Shown: piece by piece, positions 44,842 through 57,500 of the stretch
Layout: the number at the start of each line of letters is the position of its first letter
Position numbering within the stretch: position 1 is the stretch's first letter
NCBI GenBank assembly: GCA_947489445.1
Contig: CANLDN010000010.1
Location: 142,367 to 206,366, forward strand
DNA: 64,000 nt
Reading direction: 5' to 3'
DNA from: an uncultured Paracoccaceae bacterium
GTDB taxonomy: Bacteria; Pseudomonadota; Alphaproteobacteria; Rhodobacterales; Rhodobacteraceae
Translations under genes and position numbers: made by a program
The notes under the pieces: model-generated
Seen by the model: the letters and a program-made list of their open reading frames with translations, nothing else
What the model was told of the DNA's origin: nothing
Databases searched by the model: none

Positions 44842-45298
44842 CTTACTAATGTTCTGATCTCTTTTCGCGCCAAAAATAATGTAGGTTAGAATGGTTTGCG
44901 GTTCGGCACGTTGCGCCGAAACATTTAACCAGCAATGGACATCAGGTCTTGACTCGCGACTAGCGTCAGCGAAGGTAATCTAAGCGTAGATGTAATGATA
45001 ACTAGGAATTATCGGTGCGATCTCACGCCGTATGCTGCGGTCGCCATGTAGAGCATCCAAAGTCAGGTTTGGGCTGCGGATTCAACGGATCGCCGCAACA
45101 CATGTCTCAAACTTCTCTGCGGGGGTGTTGTATTGCAAGGCCTTTCTGGGTCGTTGCCGTGCTGTTTTAACCTTTGTCTTTCAGAAATGATCGTTTTGCC
45201 TTAAACGAGGAGGGAAACCTTGAAAATGAGACAAAAATCTGCCAGCTTTTGCTCAAACCCAAGGTAACTTGGGAATATGGGTTGAAGGATGCATTTTC
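44842..45298. other. Gene-free stretch containing an IS30-like transposase tail
   Basis: No complete gene is seen. It is AT-richer than its surroundings, includes the transposase remnant at 45082-45165, and presumably the promoter of the following beta-propeller gene. Confidence 0.5.
45082..45165 (-). pseudogene. C-terminal remnant of an IS30-like transposase
   Basis: On the minus strand 27 codons read TARQRPRKALQYNTPAEKFE followed by TCVAAIR and a stop at 45082. R-P-R-K-x-L-x-Y-x-T-P-A-E is the typical end of IS30-family (also IS481-like) transposases. Nothing upstream continues the frame recognisably, so only the tail of an old insertion survives. Confidence 0.7.
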
Positions 45299-47572
45299 AT
45301 GGTCCGGTTTCCAATGACACGCGGCGTGCTTCCTCCATTGTTCACAATCGTCTCTGTCTTGGCGTTTTGTCTTTTTTCTGCCCCGGCCCTTGCAGGACCT
45401 ATGGAGCGGATCAGCGTTAATGCAAATGGCGAAGAAGCAAATGGCGAAAGCGGCTCGGCCGTGGCCTCGCGCGATGGGCGCTACATTGTTTTCGCCTCAG
45501 CTGCTACCAATCTTGTAGAGGGTGATGCTAACGGCCATCCCGACGTTTTTCTGAAAGACCGCGAAACCGGCGAGGTCGAGTTGATAAGCGTGGCCACGGA
45601 TGGCACACAGGGCGACGGCTGGAGTGGCGAAAGCTTCGGATCGGGCGCACGGCGCATGGATGTCACGCCCAATGGCCGGTTCGTTGTTTTTGAATCGGAG
45701 GCAACCAACCTGACACCTGCCACTCCCAGCGATGCGCTGACATCGGTCTTCTTGCGAGACCGGGAGATGCAGACCACCGAGCTGATTTCGTTCAGTGCCG
45801 ACGGCACACCAAGCTCAGCCTTCACCAATGGCTCTGTGGCAGTGTCTGACGATGGCAACCTTGTCCTGTATCTGACAGGTGACGCCTCCTATGACACCGG
45901 CGCAGATGTCACCTTCATTGATGCGCTACTACACAATCGGGTGGATGGCAGCACGTCCATTGTTAATCTGAACGATGCTGGGGAGCAGTCAGCACCGGGA
46001 GGAAACGCTAGCAGCAACAATATCGTTCTGACAGACATCACCGGCGATGGCCGCTTCGTTGTTTTTCACACCCGAGCCCCGAACCTCGTCGATAACGATA
46101 CCAATGATGCGCAAGACGTGTTCCTTCGCGATTTGCTCGACATCACGACGCAGCGAGTTAGCGTCGCCTCGGATGGCACTGAGGGTGATAGCGTGAGTGA
46201 GTGGCCTAGTATTGGGGCCAACGGGCGCTATGTTCTCTTCCGGTCGCGCGCCAGCACCTTCTCACCAGATGCCGAGCCGGAGGAAGTGGGCCTCTACGTG
46301 CATGATCTTCAGGATGGCACTGTGCAGCGTCTTGCGATGGAGGACGGGAGCGGCCTTGGCACAGTTCCGGCAATGCCGGATATTGTCATGGGACGGAACA
46401 TCTCGGCTGACGGGCGTTTTGTGGTCTTCGGTTCGAGCATGGAGACAATAAGTGAAAATGACGCCAACGACAGCCGCGACGTCTTCCGCATTGAGCGCGC
46501 TACGGGCGAGATCACTCTGCTTAGCGAAGGCCTGACGGGCAGCAGCGGCAATGGCGATTCTTCAAATATCACGATCAGCGAGGACGGGCGCATCGCCGTC
46601 TTCGAGAGCGATGCGGGTGACCTCGTGGAGGGCGATACCAATGGCGTGCAGGATATCTTCGCGACCGGCGACGTTCTACCAGGCGCACATCCTTATGAAT
46701 ACGCTGCCAAATTCGTCTGCGGCGATCAGCGGAACCCCGAGCAGCTGATCCTAACACAAGGACGCTATGCCACCACCGTCAACATCCACAACCCCAAGCC
46801 CGACACGGCGGCCTTTTCCAAGAAGCTGGCCCTGTCGATCCCGCCGGGGATGCAGCAACCGGGGAAGATCCTGCCCATCGACACGCATGAACTGGCCTAT
46901 GACGAAGCGCTTGCAGTGGATTGCGAGGATATCCGCACCCGGCTGTTCCCCGGCGGCTTTCCGGGCGGGATGATTGAGGGGTTCCTGGTGCTGGAAAGCG
47001 CTGGACCGCTGGATGTCTATGCCGTGTACACCACTGCCGCGCTGCCCGAGGATGGGGCCGAGACGATCCAGCACAGCAGCATCGACGTAGAACGGGTCCC
47101 CGAACGCACCCGCCGCGCTGATCTGGCCGTGAATAAATCAGCCTTCGTCTTGCCCTTGTTCGAAGTGTCAGACACGCTCACCTACTACCTTGCACTCTAC
47201 TCGATCACACTAAGCAATGCTGGGCCGGATACGGTTGGAAACATCAGCCTGCGTGATGAGCTGGTAATTGACCAGGTCAATGCGCTGGCACTCGGTTTCA
47301 TCGCCTTCGAAGCCATTGAGCTGCCATCGGGGGCGGTTTTGACCGGACAGGCCTTGCCATCGCTCTTCTTTTCGTCCTTCGATGTGGATTTGAACGAGTT
47401 GGCGGCGGGCGAGACAGCAGTCATAAACTTTGGCGCGTTGTTGCTAGTGAACCTGTCCCCAGAGCTCGACCCGTTCGTGATGCTGCGCGACACCGTCAGC
47501 GTCACCAGTACTGCAGCGGACCCCAACCCGGACAACGACAGTTTCACGCTTGAGACGGTGATTGTGCCATGA
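45299..47572 (+). CDS. Exported beta-propeller (PD40/TolB-like) protein with C-terminal DUF11-like domain
   Basis: 757 residues from an ATG with GAAGGA about nine bases upstream; a start ten codons earlier is less likely. The signal peptide ends SAPALA. Residues 30-460 contain seven or so repeats built on R(F/Y)(I/V)VF.S.A.NL...D.N...D(V/I)F..D, as in PD40 WD-like propellers (RYIVFASAATNLVEGDANG, RFVVFESEATNLTP, RFVVFHTRAPNLVDNDTND). The C-terminal 130 residues resemble a DUF11/CARDB-like beta-sandwich (TLSNAGPDTVGNISLRDELV). It is probably cell-surface or periplasmic. It lies just before the RHS toxin locus, but a functional link is unproven. Confidence 0.82.
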   Translation: MVRFPMTRGVLPPLFTIVSVLAFCLFSAPALAGPMERISVNANGEEANGESGSAVASRDGRYIVFASAATNLVEGDANGHPDVFLKDRETGEVELISVATDGTQGDGWSGESFGSGARRMDVTPNGRFVVFESEATNLTPATPSDALTSVFLRDREMQTTELISFSADGTPSSAFTNGSVAVSDDGNLVLYLTGDASYDTGADVTFIDALLHNRVDGSTSIVNLNDAGEQSAPGGNASSNNIVLTDITGDGRFVVFHTRAPNLVDNDTNDAQDVFLRDLLDITTQRVSVASDGTEGDSVSEWPSIGANGRYVLFRSRASTFSPDAEPEEVGLYVHDLQDGTVQRLAMEDGSGLGTVPAMPDIVMGRNISADGRFVVFGSSMETISENDANDSRDVFRIERATGEITLLSEGLTGSSGNGDSSNITISEDGRIAVFESDAGDLVEGDTNGVQDIFATGDVLPGAHPYEYAAKFVCGDQRNPEQLILTQGRYATTVNIHNPKPDTAAFSKKLALSIPPGMQQPGKILPIDTHELAYDEALAVDCEDIRTRLFPGGFPGGMIEGFLVLESAGPLDVYAVYTTAALPEDGAETIQHSSIDVERVPERTRRADLAVNKSAFVLPLFEVSDTLTYYLALYSITLSNAGPDTVGNISLRDELVIDQVNALALGFIAFEAIELPSGAVLTGQALPSLFFSSFDVDLNELAAGETAVINFGALLLVNLSPELDPFVMLRDTVSVTSTAADPNPDNDSFTLETVIVP

Positions 47573-47594
47573 GCCGAAGGAGGAGGACAGCCCG

Positions 47595-47876
47595 ATGACA
47601 TGGACAACGCTGACCTGCACCGCAGCTGTCCTGAGCCTTGCGCTCGGCACGTCTGTTCAGGCGCAGGACGAAACGAACAGCAACACGCGACTTACCACGC
47701 CAACAACCGACCAGTGTGAGGACGCCTATAAGCGCCTGGTCCGGGCATTGCGCAGGCAGACGCCACCCGATGGTTTTGCCGTGCGACTGCATGAGACGCG
47801 CGCCATGGCTGAACTTGTCGAAGAGGCGCTGAAGATGCCTGAGTTGACGTCGTATCTCAGATGCGCCCGGCACTGA
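47595..47876 (+). CDS. Small secreted protein with two mature cysteines
   Basis: 93 residues starting nine bases after a perfect AGGAGG. The signal peptide ends SVQA (residue 23), then come a Thr/Asn-rich linker and a helical domain, DQCEDAYKRLVRALRRQTPP and HETRAMAELVEEALKMPELT, closing with YLRCARH. Two cysteines could make a disulfide. It is 22 bases after the propeller gene, so the two are one operon. No family is recognised. Confidence 0.7.
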   Translation: MTWTTLTCTAAVLSLALGTSVQAQDETNSNTRLTTPTTDQCEDAYKRLVRALRRQTPPDGFAVRLHETRAMAELVEEALKMPELTSYLRCARH

Positions 47877-48542
47877 GGCTCAAACCAGCCAACTTTTCTC
47901 ACCCACCGCGCGCACGAAATCGGCGAAGAGCAGGTGAGGCTCGAAAGGCTTTAATTTTCAGCTCGGGTTCAAACAGCACCCCGAGGAACTACGGGCGGTC
48001 CTTCATCTACACAGCCAAAGAAAAAAGCGATTACATCAGGTCATCGGAATTTTGTGTCAATGCGATGTCTGTGTCTGACGCCAGAGTTTTTCGGATTGTT
48101 GCAGTGAACTTCCGCTTCGTCAGCGCAGTGGAAGTTAGGATACTTCTCGGTTATTGTTACCTGATAGTCTGCGAATTAATGAGGTCTATTGGGTAAGACA
48201 ATGGCGTCCACTATCTTCGCATCATCGATCCAGTCTTTGTGGGCGATCAAGACCGCATATTCACTCTTTCGTCACGAATATCCTCAGCGGCCCTGCCAGC
48301 CGTTTAGTTGCTGTCTATTTGGGCCTGACCATATACTTACAAGGCAATTGGCCGTGCAGACGCGCTCTTTGGACTCAACCGTCAGAATGCGATGGATCAG
48401 TAAAGTATTGGTTTTAATGATAAAGTTCTGCAACTAAAGCATGAATTACAAAAAACACAGCTTTTCCACCCTTTTAGGTTGTTGACACATTGACGCACTC
48501 ACGAGATTGTGAGCTTTCGAAGGACCGTCATGTTGACGTATT
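47877..48542. other. 666-bp AT-richer leader region of the RHS gene, no gene seen
   Basis: No frame here has protein-like composition with a ribosome site; small TTG-initiated frames of 80-90 codons on both strands look like chance. The base composition drops towards AT from about 48020 (for example ATTACAAAAAACACAGC near 48450). It is the likely promoter region of the giant RHS gene. A TGTTGACA-type -35-like string occurs near 48480. Confidence 0.45.
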
Positions 48543-51500
48543 GTGAAGGACCTATTTTCAGTGCTCAAGACATTCTCTGCCGCTTTCGTTCGCCTGCTTT
48601 TCTTAATCTCGGTATTGTTCCTGACGACACTTGTTGTCGCGGACACAGTGACTTCCAACGCGGTTCGGCTTGTTCCTGTTGGAATTTCCATCACATCAGA
48701 CGACAGCCTGCCGGCGGAAGTGCAGCAGATTGAGGCAGAGGCGCTGCCCTTCGCCTTTGATCGCGATGGCGCGACTGAGTTGACCTTGTTTGAAACTGCT
48801 CAGATTGAAGTCGCGTTGGAACCGGGCGCGACCCCGTCTGCATTGCGCGTGCGCACACCGGCACCTTACACGATTTCTGTCGCGGCGTTGTCTGGCAACG
48901 GGCGCAATCAAAGCTTTGCGCCCGTCAGTGGCGTCCAGAGTGTCGATCTGTCCATCCTGCCGGACGGATGGCATAGCTTGCCATTCGGCAACGAGATTGC
49001 CTCTGAGTCATTGGAAGTGACGTTCACGCCTGTCGCTGGTGCAGCGAGCACAGGATTGCCAGAGATCGAGGTTTGGGGCGTTGGAGCGCCATTGCGGGCA
49101 GATGACGTTACGATTGCGCTGGATGCAATGGGCAACGGCGATGCTGCAGGACCTTTCCGCCGGGTTGAGACGAATGGTAATTTGTCTGTCTCAACACGTC
49201 AGCCGGTGGACGCAGCCACGCTCGACCTGCCGTACGCGCCGCAAGATATTCGTCGTGCCTGGCTGGTTTATGATCTGCGCGGGGTTCATAGTTGGCTTGC
49301 GGTGCGTCGCGCGATCAATGGTGCTGCACCTGCTGGCGGCTATGTGGCTGCCGCGGATAACCGGTGGTCGCAACAGATCGAGCCGATTTCGCCTTCCCAG
49401 CTCGTACAGGGTACAAATACCTTTGAATTTGGCACGTTGGCCGGACAAGAACGCGACTATGCCGTGCGCGGACTGTCCTTGGTCGTTGAGCTTGATGACG
49501 GGCAGCATCTGTTGCGTGGTGGCACGGTCATCGCCGATGGTGATGCAGCAACGGGTTGGACCGCATTGGCAGAGGGCAGCGGTGGTGCCCGCATGGAGCT
49601 AGCGCTTGCGCAGGCATCTGCGATTGGGGAATTTGACTTTACTTTGGCTGCGCCGATTACGGGTCCGCTGACAGTGGAAGCGGTGACACCCGACGGTGTC
49701 GTAGTTGTTCTCGATGCTGTAGATGCAGCAACAGATCCGCAGGTTGTGACCAATGGCACCAGCTATCAGATCAACATGGGTGGGGCCGTAGCGCACGCCA
49801 TCGCAATTACGCTCAACAGCAGCTTCGAAGTAACTGAGGCTGATGCAAGCGGCTCGCCGATGGGTGCGGCGCGGGAGCCTGCCCAGATTACGATGTCATG
49901 GCCGCAAAACGGAGAATTCTACGGCCGCACCGGTTTCTTGCGTGGGCATGTTCTGCCGATGGCAAATGCATCTGGTCCCGCAGATTTCTTTGTAGCTGGT
50001 TTACCATTTGATGCACCCGATGGTGTCTTCGAGGTGGCCATCTCAAAGGATCAGGCAGGTTTTCAGGATGACGCGGATGAAACGCCGTGGTCAGTCGAGG
50101 TTGTGGCCCTCTATCCTGACGGAGCCAGCGTCACTCAAAACATTGTTTTCAACACGCCCGTTATTCTTGACGGGCTGAGTACCTACACACCGGATGTGCT
50201 GTCAGAGACGTTCGTTCCGGGCGAAGAAAAGACAGTGACCCATGAAGGCGCGGAACTGACGATGGCCGCCGGGGCGCTGGACGAAGCAACCACGTTCCGT
50301 ATCTCGTCGCTGACCTCGATTGAACTGGCAAGTCTGGATACGGGCCTGATCAACGTCACCAAAGGGCCGGGCCGCGGTTATCGCATGCTTCCGCACGCTC
50401 GGTTCAACGCAAAGAACCGCCTGCGGCTGCCGTTCTCGCCGAATATGATCCCGCAGGGCTACACGGCGTCTGATGTTCAGATCTTCTACTTCGATGAAGA
50501 TGCTGGCCGCTGGATGGCGCTTGAAAACACCAACGTTGATGCCACTGAAGAAATGGTTGCGGCGGATACAGACCACTTCACAGACTTCATCGCTGGCGTT
50601 GTTGTGGCACCAGAAAGCCCGCAGGTCGCGAGCTTCAACCCAACCCAGCTGAAAGACATGAAAGTTGCGGATCCATCCGCACGGATAAACTTGATTGCGG
50701 CGCCACAAGCGACAAACACTGGCGATGCGGGAATGTCATATCCGTTGGAATTGCCGCCCGGCCGCCAGGGTGTCGCGCCACAACTGGGTCTGCAATACAA
50801 CTCTGCCGGTGGCAATGGTTGGATGGGCATGGGCTGGAACCTTTCCATGCAAGAGGTTTCTATCGACACGCGTTGGGGTGTACCGCGCTATGACGCGGCT
50901 CAAGAAACAGAAACCTACCTTTGGAATGGTCAGCAGCTGACGCCAGTTGCCCATCGTGGCGACTTGGTACCGCGTGAGGCGGAGCGCGTGTTCCATACCC
51001 GTGTGGAAGGTGGCTTTAACCGCATCGTCCGCCATGGCGACAACCCTGCGAACTATTGGTGGGAAGTCACCGACAAGATGGGTACGCGCTATGCGTACGG
51101 GGGTGACCTCGATAGCGGTCAACAGGTTGGATCGGCGGTCCTGGCTGATGATAGCGGCAACGTCTTCAAATGGGCGCTGACCGAGGTACGCGACACTAAT
51201 GGCAACCGTGTCGAATACTCGCATGTCACGGTTATTGACACAGGGTTGGCACTGGGCAGCGTCCTAGGTCGGCAGCTTTATTGTGATGCGATCCGCTATA
51301 CCGGCGACGCTGCCGGACCTGGGCCATTCGAGGTAAAATTCATTCGCGACCGCGACCTGCCGAACTTCACCCGACGCTCTGATACGATCATTGATGGTCG
51401 CGGTGGTTTCAAGATGGTCACAGCTGATCTGCTACGCCGTGTAGAGATCACCTATAACGACATTCAGGTCCGCGCTTACGAGTTCGACTATGCGGAAGGC

Positions 51501-54500
51501 GCTTTCTACAAGCAGCTTTTGCAGTCGGTGACGCAGTTTGATGCGCAGGACCAGCCATTTAACACACATACATTCGACTATTTCGACGACGCGCGTGAAG
51601 CGGATGGCAGCTATCTCGGCTTTGCCCCGTCGGTGAACTGGACCGCTGGAAACGACAACGTGTCATTGGACGCCTTCTTTGGTTCGATGGACGCGAGTGT
51701 TGTGAATGGTGTGGAGGCAAGCAATGAAAACGGGCATTTCTATCTCGGCTTTGCGCCAGCGGGTTATCGGAAGAGTGACTCCATTGCCGGTGTAAAGCGC
51801 GGCTTCAGTTCTGGCTCGACCACCGGCCGAATTCAGCTGATTGACCTCAACGGTGATGGTTTGGCCGACAAGCTTTTCGTGGCCAACGATGGCCGTATCT
51901 TCTTGCGCGCGAATGAAAGCGGCCCACAGGGTGCCACGGCGTTCGGTCCAGTTGTCGAAATCGACCTGCCTGCTATTCACCGGGAGACCAGTTCGGGGGA
52001 CTCGCTGGGTCTTGAGGGATATCTGGGCATTAGCTTTGGTTTCAACGATTCCGACAATGTGACGGAAAGCGGGACCTACTTCACAGACGCCAATGGTGAT
52101 GGTCTGCCAGACCTGAACCGCAATGGTGTCGTGCTGTTCAACGTACTTGATCCTGCAGGCATACCGACATTCACAACAGATAGCGCGCTGTCAGCCTATC
52201 CTGTTGGTCCGGCTGCCGTGCTGGCTGATCTGCTGGATGCGAATTTTGATACCTTGCTGGAGGACCTGATTGATGCCTCGCCGCTGGCCGACAATGTGCG
52301 CGCCTGGATGGCACCTTATGACGGCACCGTGCAGATCAGTGGTAGTCTTGCGCTGATCGAAGATACCAGCACTGACCGTGCCGCATATGAGACCGCTGAT
52401 GGCGTGCGCACCACAATAGAATTGAACGGTGTCGCGCTGTTCAGCACCGATATCGCTGAAGATGACTATACGCCCAAGTCACCAGCACTAGCGCCTGTCA
52501 CTGTTGCCAAAGGCGATGTAATCTACTTCCGCGTGCAGTCCGGCTTTGATGGTGCGTTTGATCAGGTTTCGTGGTCACCAGTTGTCGCTTATACCAGCAT
52601 CCCAACCGCGAGCGGCCCGAACGGGTTGCCAGTCGACAGCTATGATGCGTCGGATAATTTTGTCTTGCTCTCGGACATCGGCACGACGATCCTGCCACCT
52701 TTTGATGGCACGCTGCGCATCGCCGGGACATTGGAGAAGGCCGTCACGACAGACGATGTCATTGTCGAAATTCTTCAAAACGGAGCGGTCGTATCGACAC
52801 AGACCGTTTCGGCCGATACGGCGGGCAGCATTGTTCTGGATACAGATCTGGCAGTCCTGACCACGCAGACCACCCAGAACCAGATCGGCACGGATGCGAA
52901 TGGTGATCCTATCTTTGAAACGGTCGTCACGCAGGATGGTGACTTCATTGCCGTATCAATCCGCACCGATTCACCCATTGACCTCGGTGCGCTGAGTTGG
53001 AATGCAACAAATCCACCGCGCAGCTTCTATATTGCGTCCGCTGATGTCAATCCGCTGACCAACCCAGACGGCACACCGACTACAGAATTGCCAATCGCGC
53101 CGTTTGTTTCGATCTTCTCAGACATCTCTGGCGCTGCACCATTGGTCGCGTGGCAGGCTGCGGCATCGGAAACTGTCACGCTTGAACCGACATTGGTGGT
53201 CTCTGATACGTCCCTGACGACAACACTGTGGCTGACGGTTAAGGCTGATGGCGTGCGTGTTGCCAAGGTACCAATTGATGTGACCTCTGGTACTGTTGCC
53301 CCGGTGAGCGTTGCGTTTGCTGCGTTTGCTGGCACGGATTATTTTGTAGAGATTTCGGGCTCTGATGCTGGCATTCTTGCATCTCTGGGCGCGGCGTCGG
53401 CGACGGTTACACTGTCTGACGGTGTTACGCAGGTGCCAGCCGCTGTGGGCCTGAATGGTGTCGCAGCGCCTAGCATTTTGCCGCAACCATATCGGGGTTG
53501 GAGCCTGTTTGGCTATAACGGTAATCGCACGCGTGCAGATGTGCCCATTGCGCTGACGGTTGCTGATCTGGCGCCACCCACTGCCGCAGAAATCCAAGCA
53601 CAGCAGGATGCGATCCTTGCCGCCGTCCAGAGTGGCGATGACGCGCAAATTGCAGCCGTTATTGCGGCGAATGAGCCCAAAGTCTTTGCGCTGACACCAA
53701 ATGCGGGTCAGTTGCGCTGGACATCCAGCGATGATGGCTTGTGGAGTGAGGCTGCGCAGGTCAGTGCGTCGCGCTTTGGCAGCGACTATCCATCTGTGCC
53801 TGATCCGACTGTTTTTGCTGGGGCACGGGCGGTTTCACGGATTTCTGAGACAGAGACGTTCGGTGTCTTTGCTGGTGTCTCACTTGGCGGACCGTTCTCC
53901 GGGTCTGTTTCGGAGTCCGATAGTTCGACGGTGTCCTTGATGGATTTCCTTGATATGAACGGCGACCGGTTCCCGGATGTCGTCTCATCAGGTCAGCGCG
54001 TGCAGTTCTCGCCTATGACGGGCGGTCTTGAAACTGTGTTCATGTCAGTTCCGAATATGGGCAACAATGTCCGGGCCTCTGAAGGGTCGTCCTTCAATGG
54101 TGGACTTGGCGGCACGTTCCCGACGCAGGAAGTAAGCGCCAGAGGTGTGCCAAATAAGGTCGGCGGAGGCGGCGCTTCGGGCGAAGCTGTGACGCTGATG
54201 CGGTCTATCGGGCTGAATGGCAGCCTGACAAACGGTAATTCAAGTACGTCCTATGATCTGCGAGATATGAACGCGGATGGCCTGCCGGATCTGATTGAAC
54301 AATCGGGTGGCAATATCCTTGTGTCTTACAACCTTGGTTATCGCTTTGCATCGCCGGAACTTCTGGGCGCCGCACTCATATCAGATGGTGAGAGCGAAAG
54401 CGTCTCATTTGGCTTTGGCTACAACGATGGTATCTATGGCTGGGGCGGTGGTCTTAACGGCTCGCGTGGTACGAACACGGCCTCGGCTTCATTGACGGAC

Positions 54501-57500
54501 ATCAATGGCGACGGGCTTGTTGACCGCGTGTGGAATACGGGATCTGCCTCTGATCTGCTTGTGCAGATCAACTCTGGTAGCGGGTTTGAGGTTGAGATCA
54601 TCAACTGGTCGACCGGCACGCCGGGTAATGACCTGGTTAAGGGTCAGTCCGAAAGCGAGGGTGGGGGGCTTTATGTCACCATTCCGATTTGCCCATTCTT
54701 TGGTCTGCCGCCATGCCTCATTTTCAACCCTGGTGGCGATATCGGCAAGTCAATCAGCCGTACTGAAGTTTCCATTCAGGACATGGATGGCGATGGCTTC
54801 CCCGAATACCTGACGTCGTCTGGCTCTGATCAATTGTCCGTCAGCCTGGACACCGTCGAACGTACGAACATGTTGCGCCAGGTGAATCGCCCGCTGGGGT
54901 CTACGATCACGCTGGCTTATGAGCGCTCAGGCAACACCATTGACCAGCCCCAGAACAAGTGGGTCTTGGCCCGTGTCGAAGTCTTTGACGGCTTTGCCGG
55001 GGATGGCACCGACACGCTTGCGACCAACTTCACATATGAGGATGGGTACTGGGATCGCGAAGAGCGCGAGTTCTTTGGATATGCGCGTGTGATCGAGGAT
55101 CACATGAACGTTGATGCCGTTGGTGGTGAAGCCGTCTACCGGACAATCACCCGCGATTTCCTGAATGATACTTATTATGAGAAGGGTCTTCTTGCGGCCT
55201 CAACCACAGCGGATGCGGGCGGCAATCTCTATCTTGAAACGGCCAATACCTATGCCTTTGTCGATATCGATACTGGTTCAGAAGTCAGCCAGCCTGATAG
55301 CCTGACAGCAACCGTTTTCCCGCAGCTGATCCGTACAGACAACCAGTTCTACGAAGGTCAGGCTGTTGCGGGCAAAGCAACGTTCATGACCTACACCTAT
55401 GATGCGCTGGGGAATGTGGTCGAGTACTTTGATGCGGCCAATCTGGACACGACGGCAGACGATGTGACCAGTGTCATTGGCTACCACAGCGATCTGCCTG
55501 CCTATATCGTGGGCAAGGCCGACAGCGTGGTTGTGACCGGGCAGGGGGGCACTGGTCCAAGTGGCGCATACCGCAATCGTGAAGCCACTTTCGAGACCGG
55601 CACTGGCAATCTGCTGCAACTACGGTCTGTTCTTGCCGATGGCAGTGCTGCTGTTACAGACATGACTTATGATGGCTTTGGTAACCTAGTGAATGTGACG
55701 GGTCCGGCGAATGCCACAGGTCAGCGTTATGGTACAGATTATGTCTTTGATAGCGAAGTAGACACCTATGTCACCGGCATCACTGATAGCTTTGGCTATA
55801 CCTCATCGGCCACATATGATGTCCGTTTCAGTGAGCTGCTGAGCACAACAGACCTGAACGGTCAGCCGATGACGTACACGCTTGATGATGTTGGTCGGAT
55901 TGTGACCGTGACTGGCCCGTATCAGGCTGGCACCGGTTTCGACACGATTACCTTCGCCTACAACCCGTTGTTGGATGTGCCGGGCGATGACCAATACCCG
56001 GATGTTGATGTCAGCTGGGCCCAGACGCAGCACATCGATGTCTATCGCAATATCGCCGATCCAATTGAGACGGCCATGTTCATTGATGGCTTGGGTCGTG
56101 CGTTGCAAACAAAGAAAGACGCAGCCATTGGCGATGCGAGTGGCGTGACTGACCGTATGGTCGCCTCTGGCCGTATCACCTTTGATTTCCTAGGGCGTCA
56201 GACTGAGCAATACTACCCCGTGATTGAATCTCTGGGGCAGGCGGGCGTGTTCAACGCCACCTACGACGGCATCATGCCAACCTTGACGGATTACGACATT
56301 CTGGACCGTCCTGTTCGCGTGACGATCCCGGACAGGTCCGCCACGCAGATGACATATGACTTTGGTCCGGACCGGAGTGGGGCACAGCAATTCCGCACGC
56401 TCTTTGTCGATGCCGAAGGCAACCGGCGCGAGACATTCGCGGACGTGCGCAAGCTGATGACCTCGGTCAAAGAGATCAACCCGGTGGGCGGGCAGCCGAC
56501 GATCTGGACAAGCTATGTCTATGATCCGCTGCGTCAGATCACGGATGTGACCGATGATCAGGGCAATGTCACATTGGCCGAGTATGACAACTTCGGGCGG
56601 ATGACGGCGCTGGATAGCCCGGATATGGGGCGGACGACCTATGGCTTCGACCTCGCCTCGAACCTGACGACCAAGCAGACGGCCAACCTGGCGGCAGATG
56701 GCACGGTGATCAGCTATGCCTACGACTTCAACCGGTTGGAAACGGTGACCTATCCGACCTTCACTGAAAACAACGTGACCTACACATATGGGGCACCGGG
56801 GGCTGCGGATAACCGGGCCAACCGGATTGTCACAGTGACCAGCGAAGGCGGCACCGAAGAGCGGTTCTATGGACCGCTGGGTGAAATGGTACGGCAAATC
56901 CGGACCATCAATTCCGACACACAGGGCAACAGCCCGAACAGCCCAGAAGTCTACACAACCGAGTGGACCTATGACACCTGGAACCGGCTACAGTCGATGG
57001 TCTATCCCGATGGGGAAATCCTGACGAACCTCTACGACAGTGGTGGCAAACTGCGCCAGATCGATGGACAGAAGACAGGGTTTGACTACCCCTATCTGCG
57101 GCAAATGACCTATGATGAGTTCGGGCAGCGGACCTACATGCAAGCAGGCAACGGGACGGAAACATCCTATGCCTACGTGCCCACGACGCGGCGCTTGGAT
57201 GCACTGCAGGCCGGGAATGCGCAGGGACGGACGTTCCAGGACCTCAGCTATGCCTATGATCTGGTGGGCAACATCACAGCGCAGGCCAACGCAGCGACGG
57301 TCAATGGGGCCAATCAGCTGGGCGGGGCCACGGCCTTTACCTATCAGTATGACGATCTCTATCGCCTGACGGCGGCCACGGGTGTCTGGGAATACCAACC
57401 CAACAAGACCGAGAGCTTCACGCTCGCGATGGCCTACGACACGATCCACAATATCGCGTCCAAGGATCAGCGCCACATCCGCACCCAGCCAAGCGGCACC

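Noticed and set aside
47960..47990. GGTTCAAAC string resembling a tRNA T-loop
   Set aside because: No acceptor stem, anticodon arm or D-arm can be folded around it.
48189..48437. 82-codon TTG-started frame in the RHS leader region
   Set aside because: No ribosome site, mixed composition and no similarity to known families; chance ORF in AT-richer DNA.
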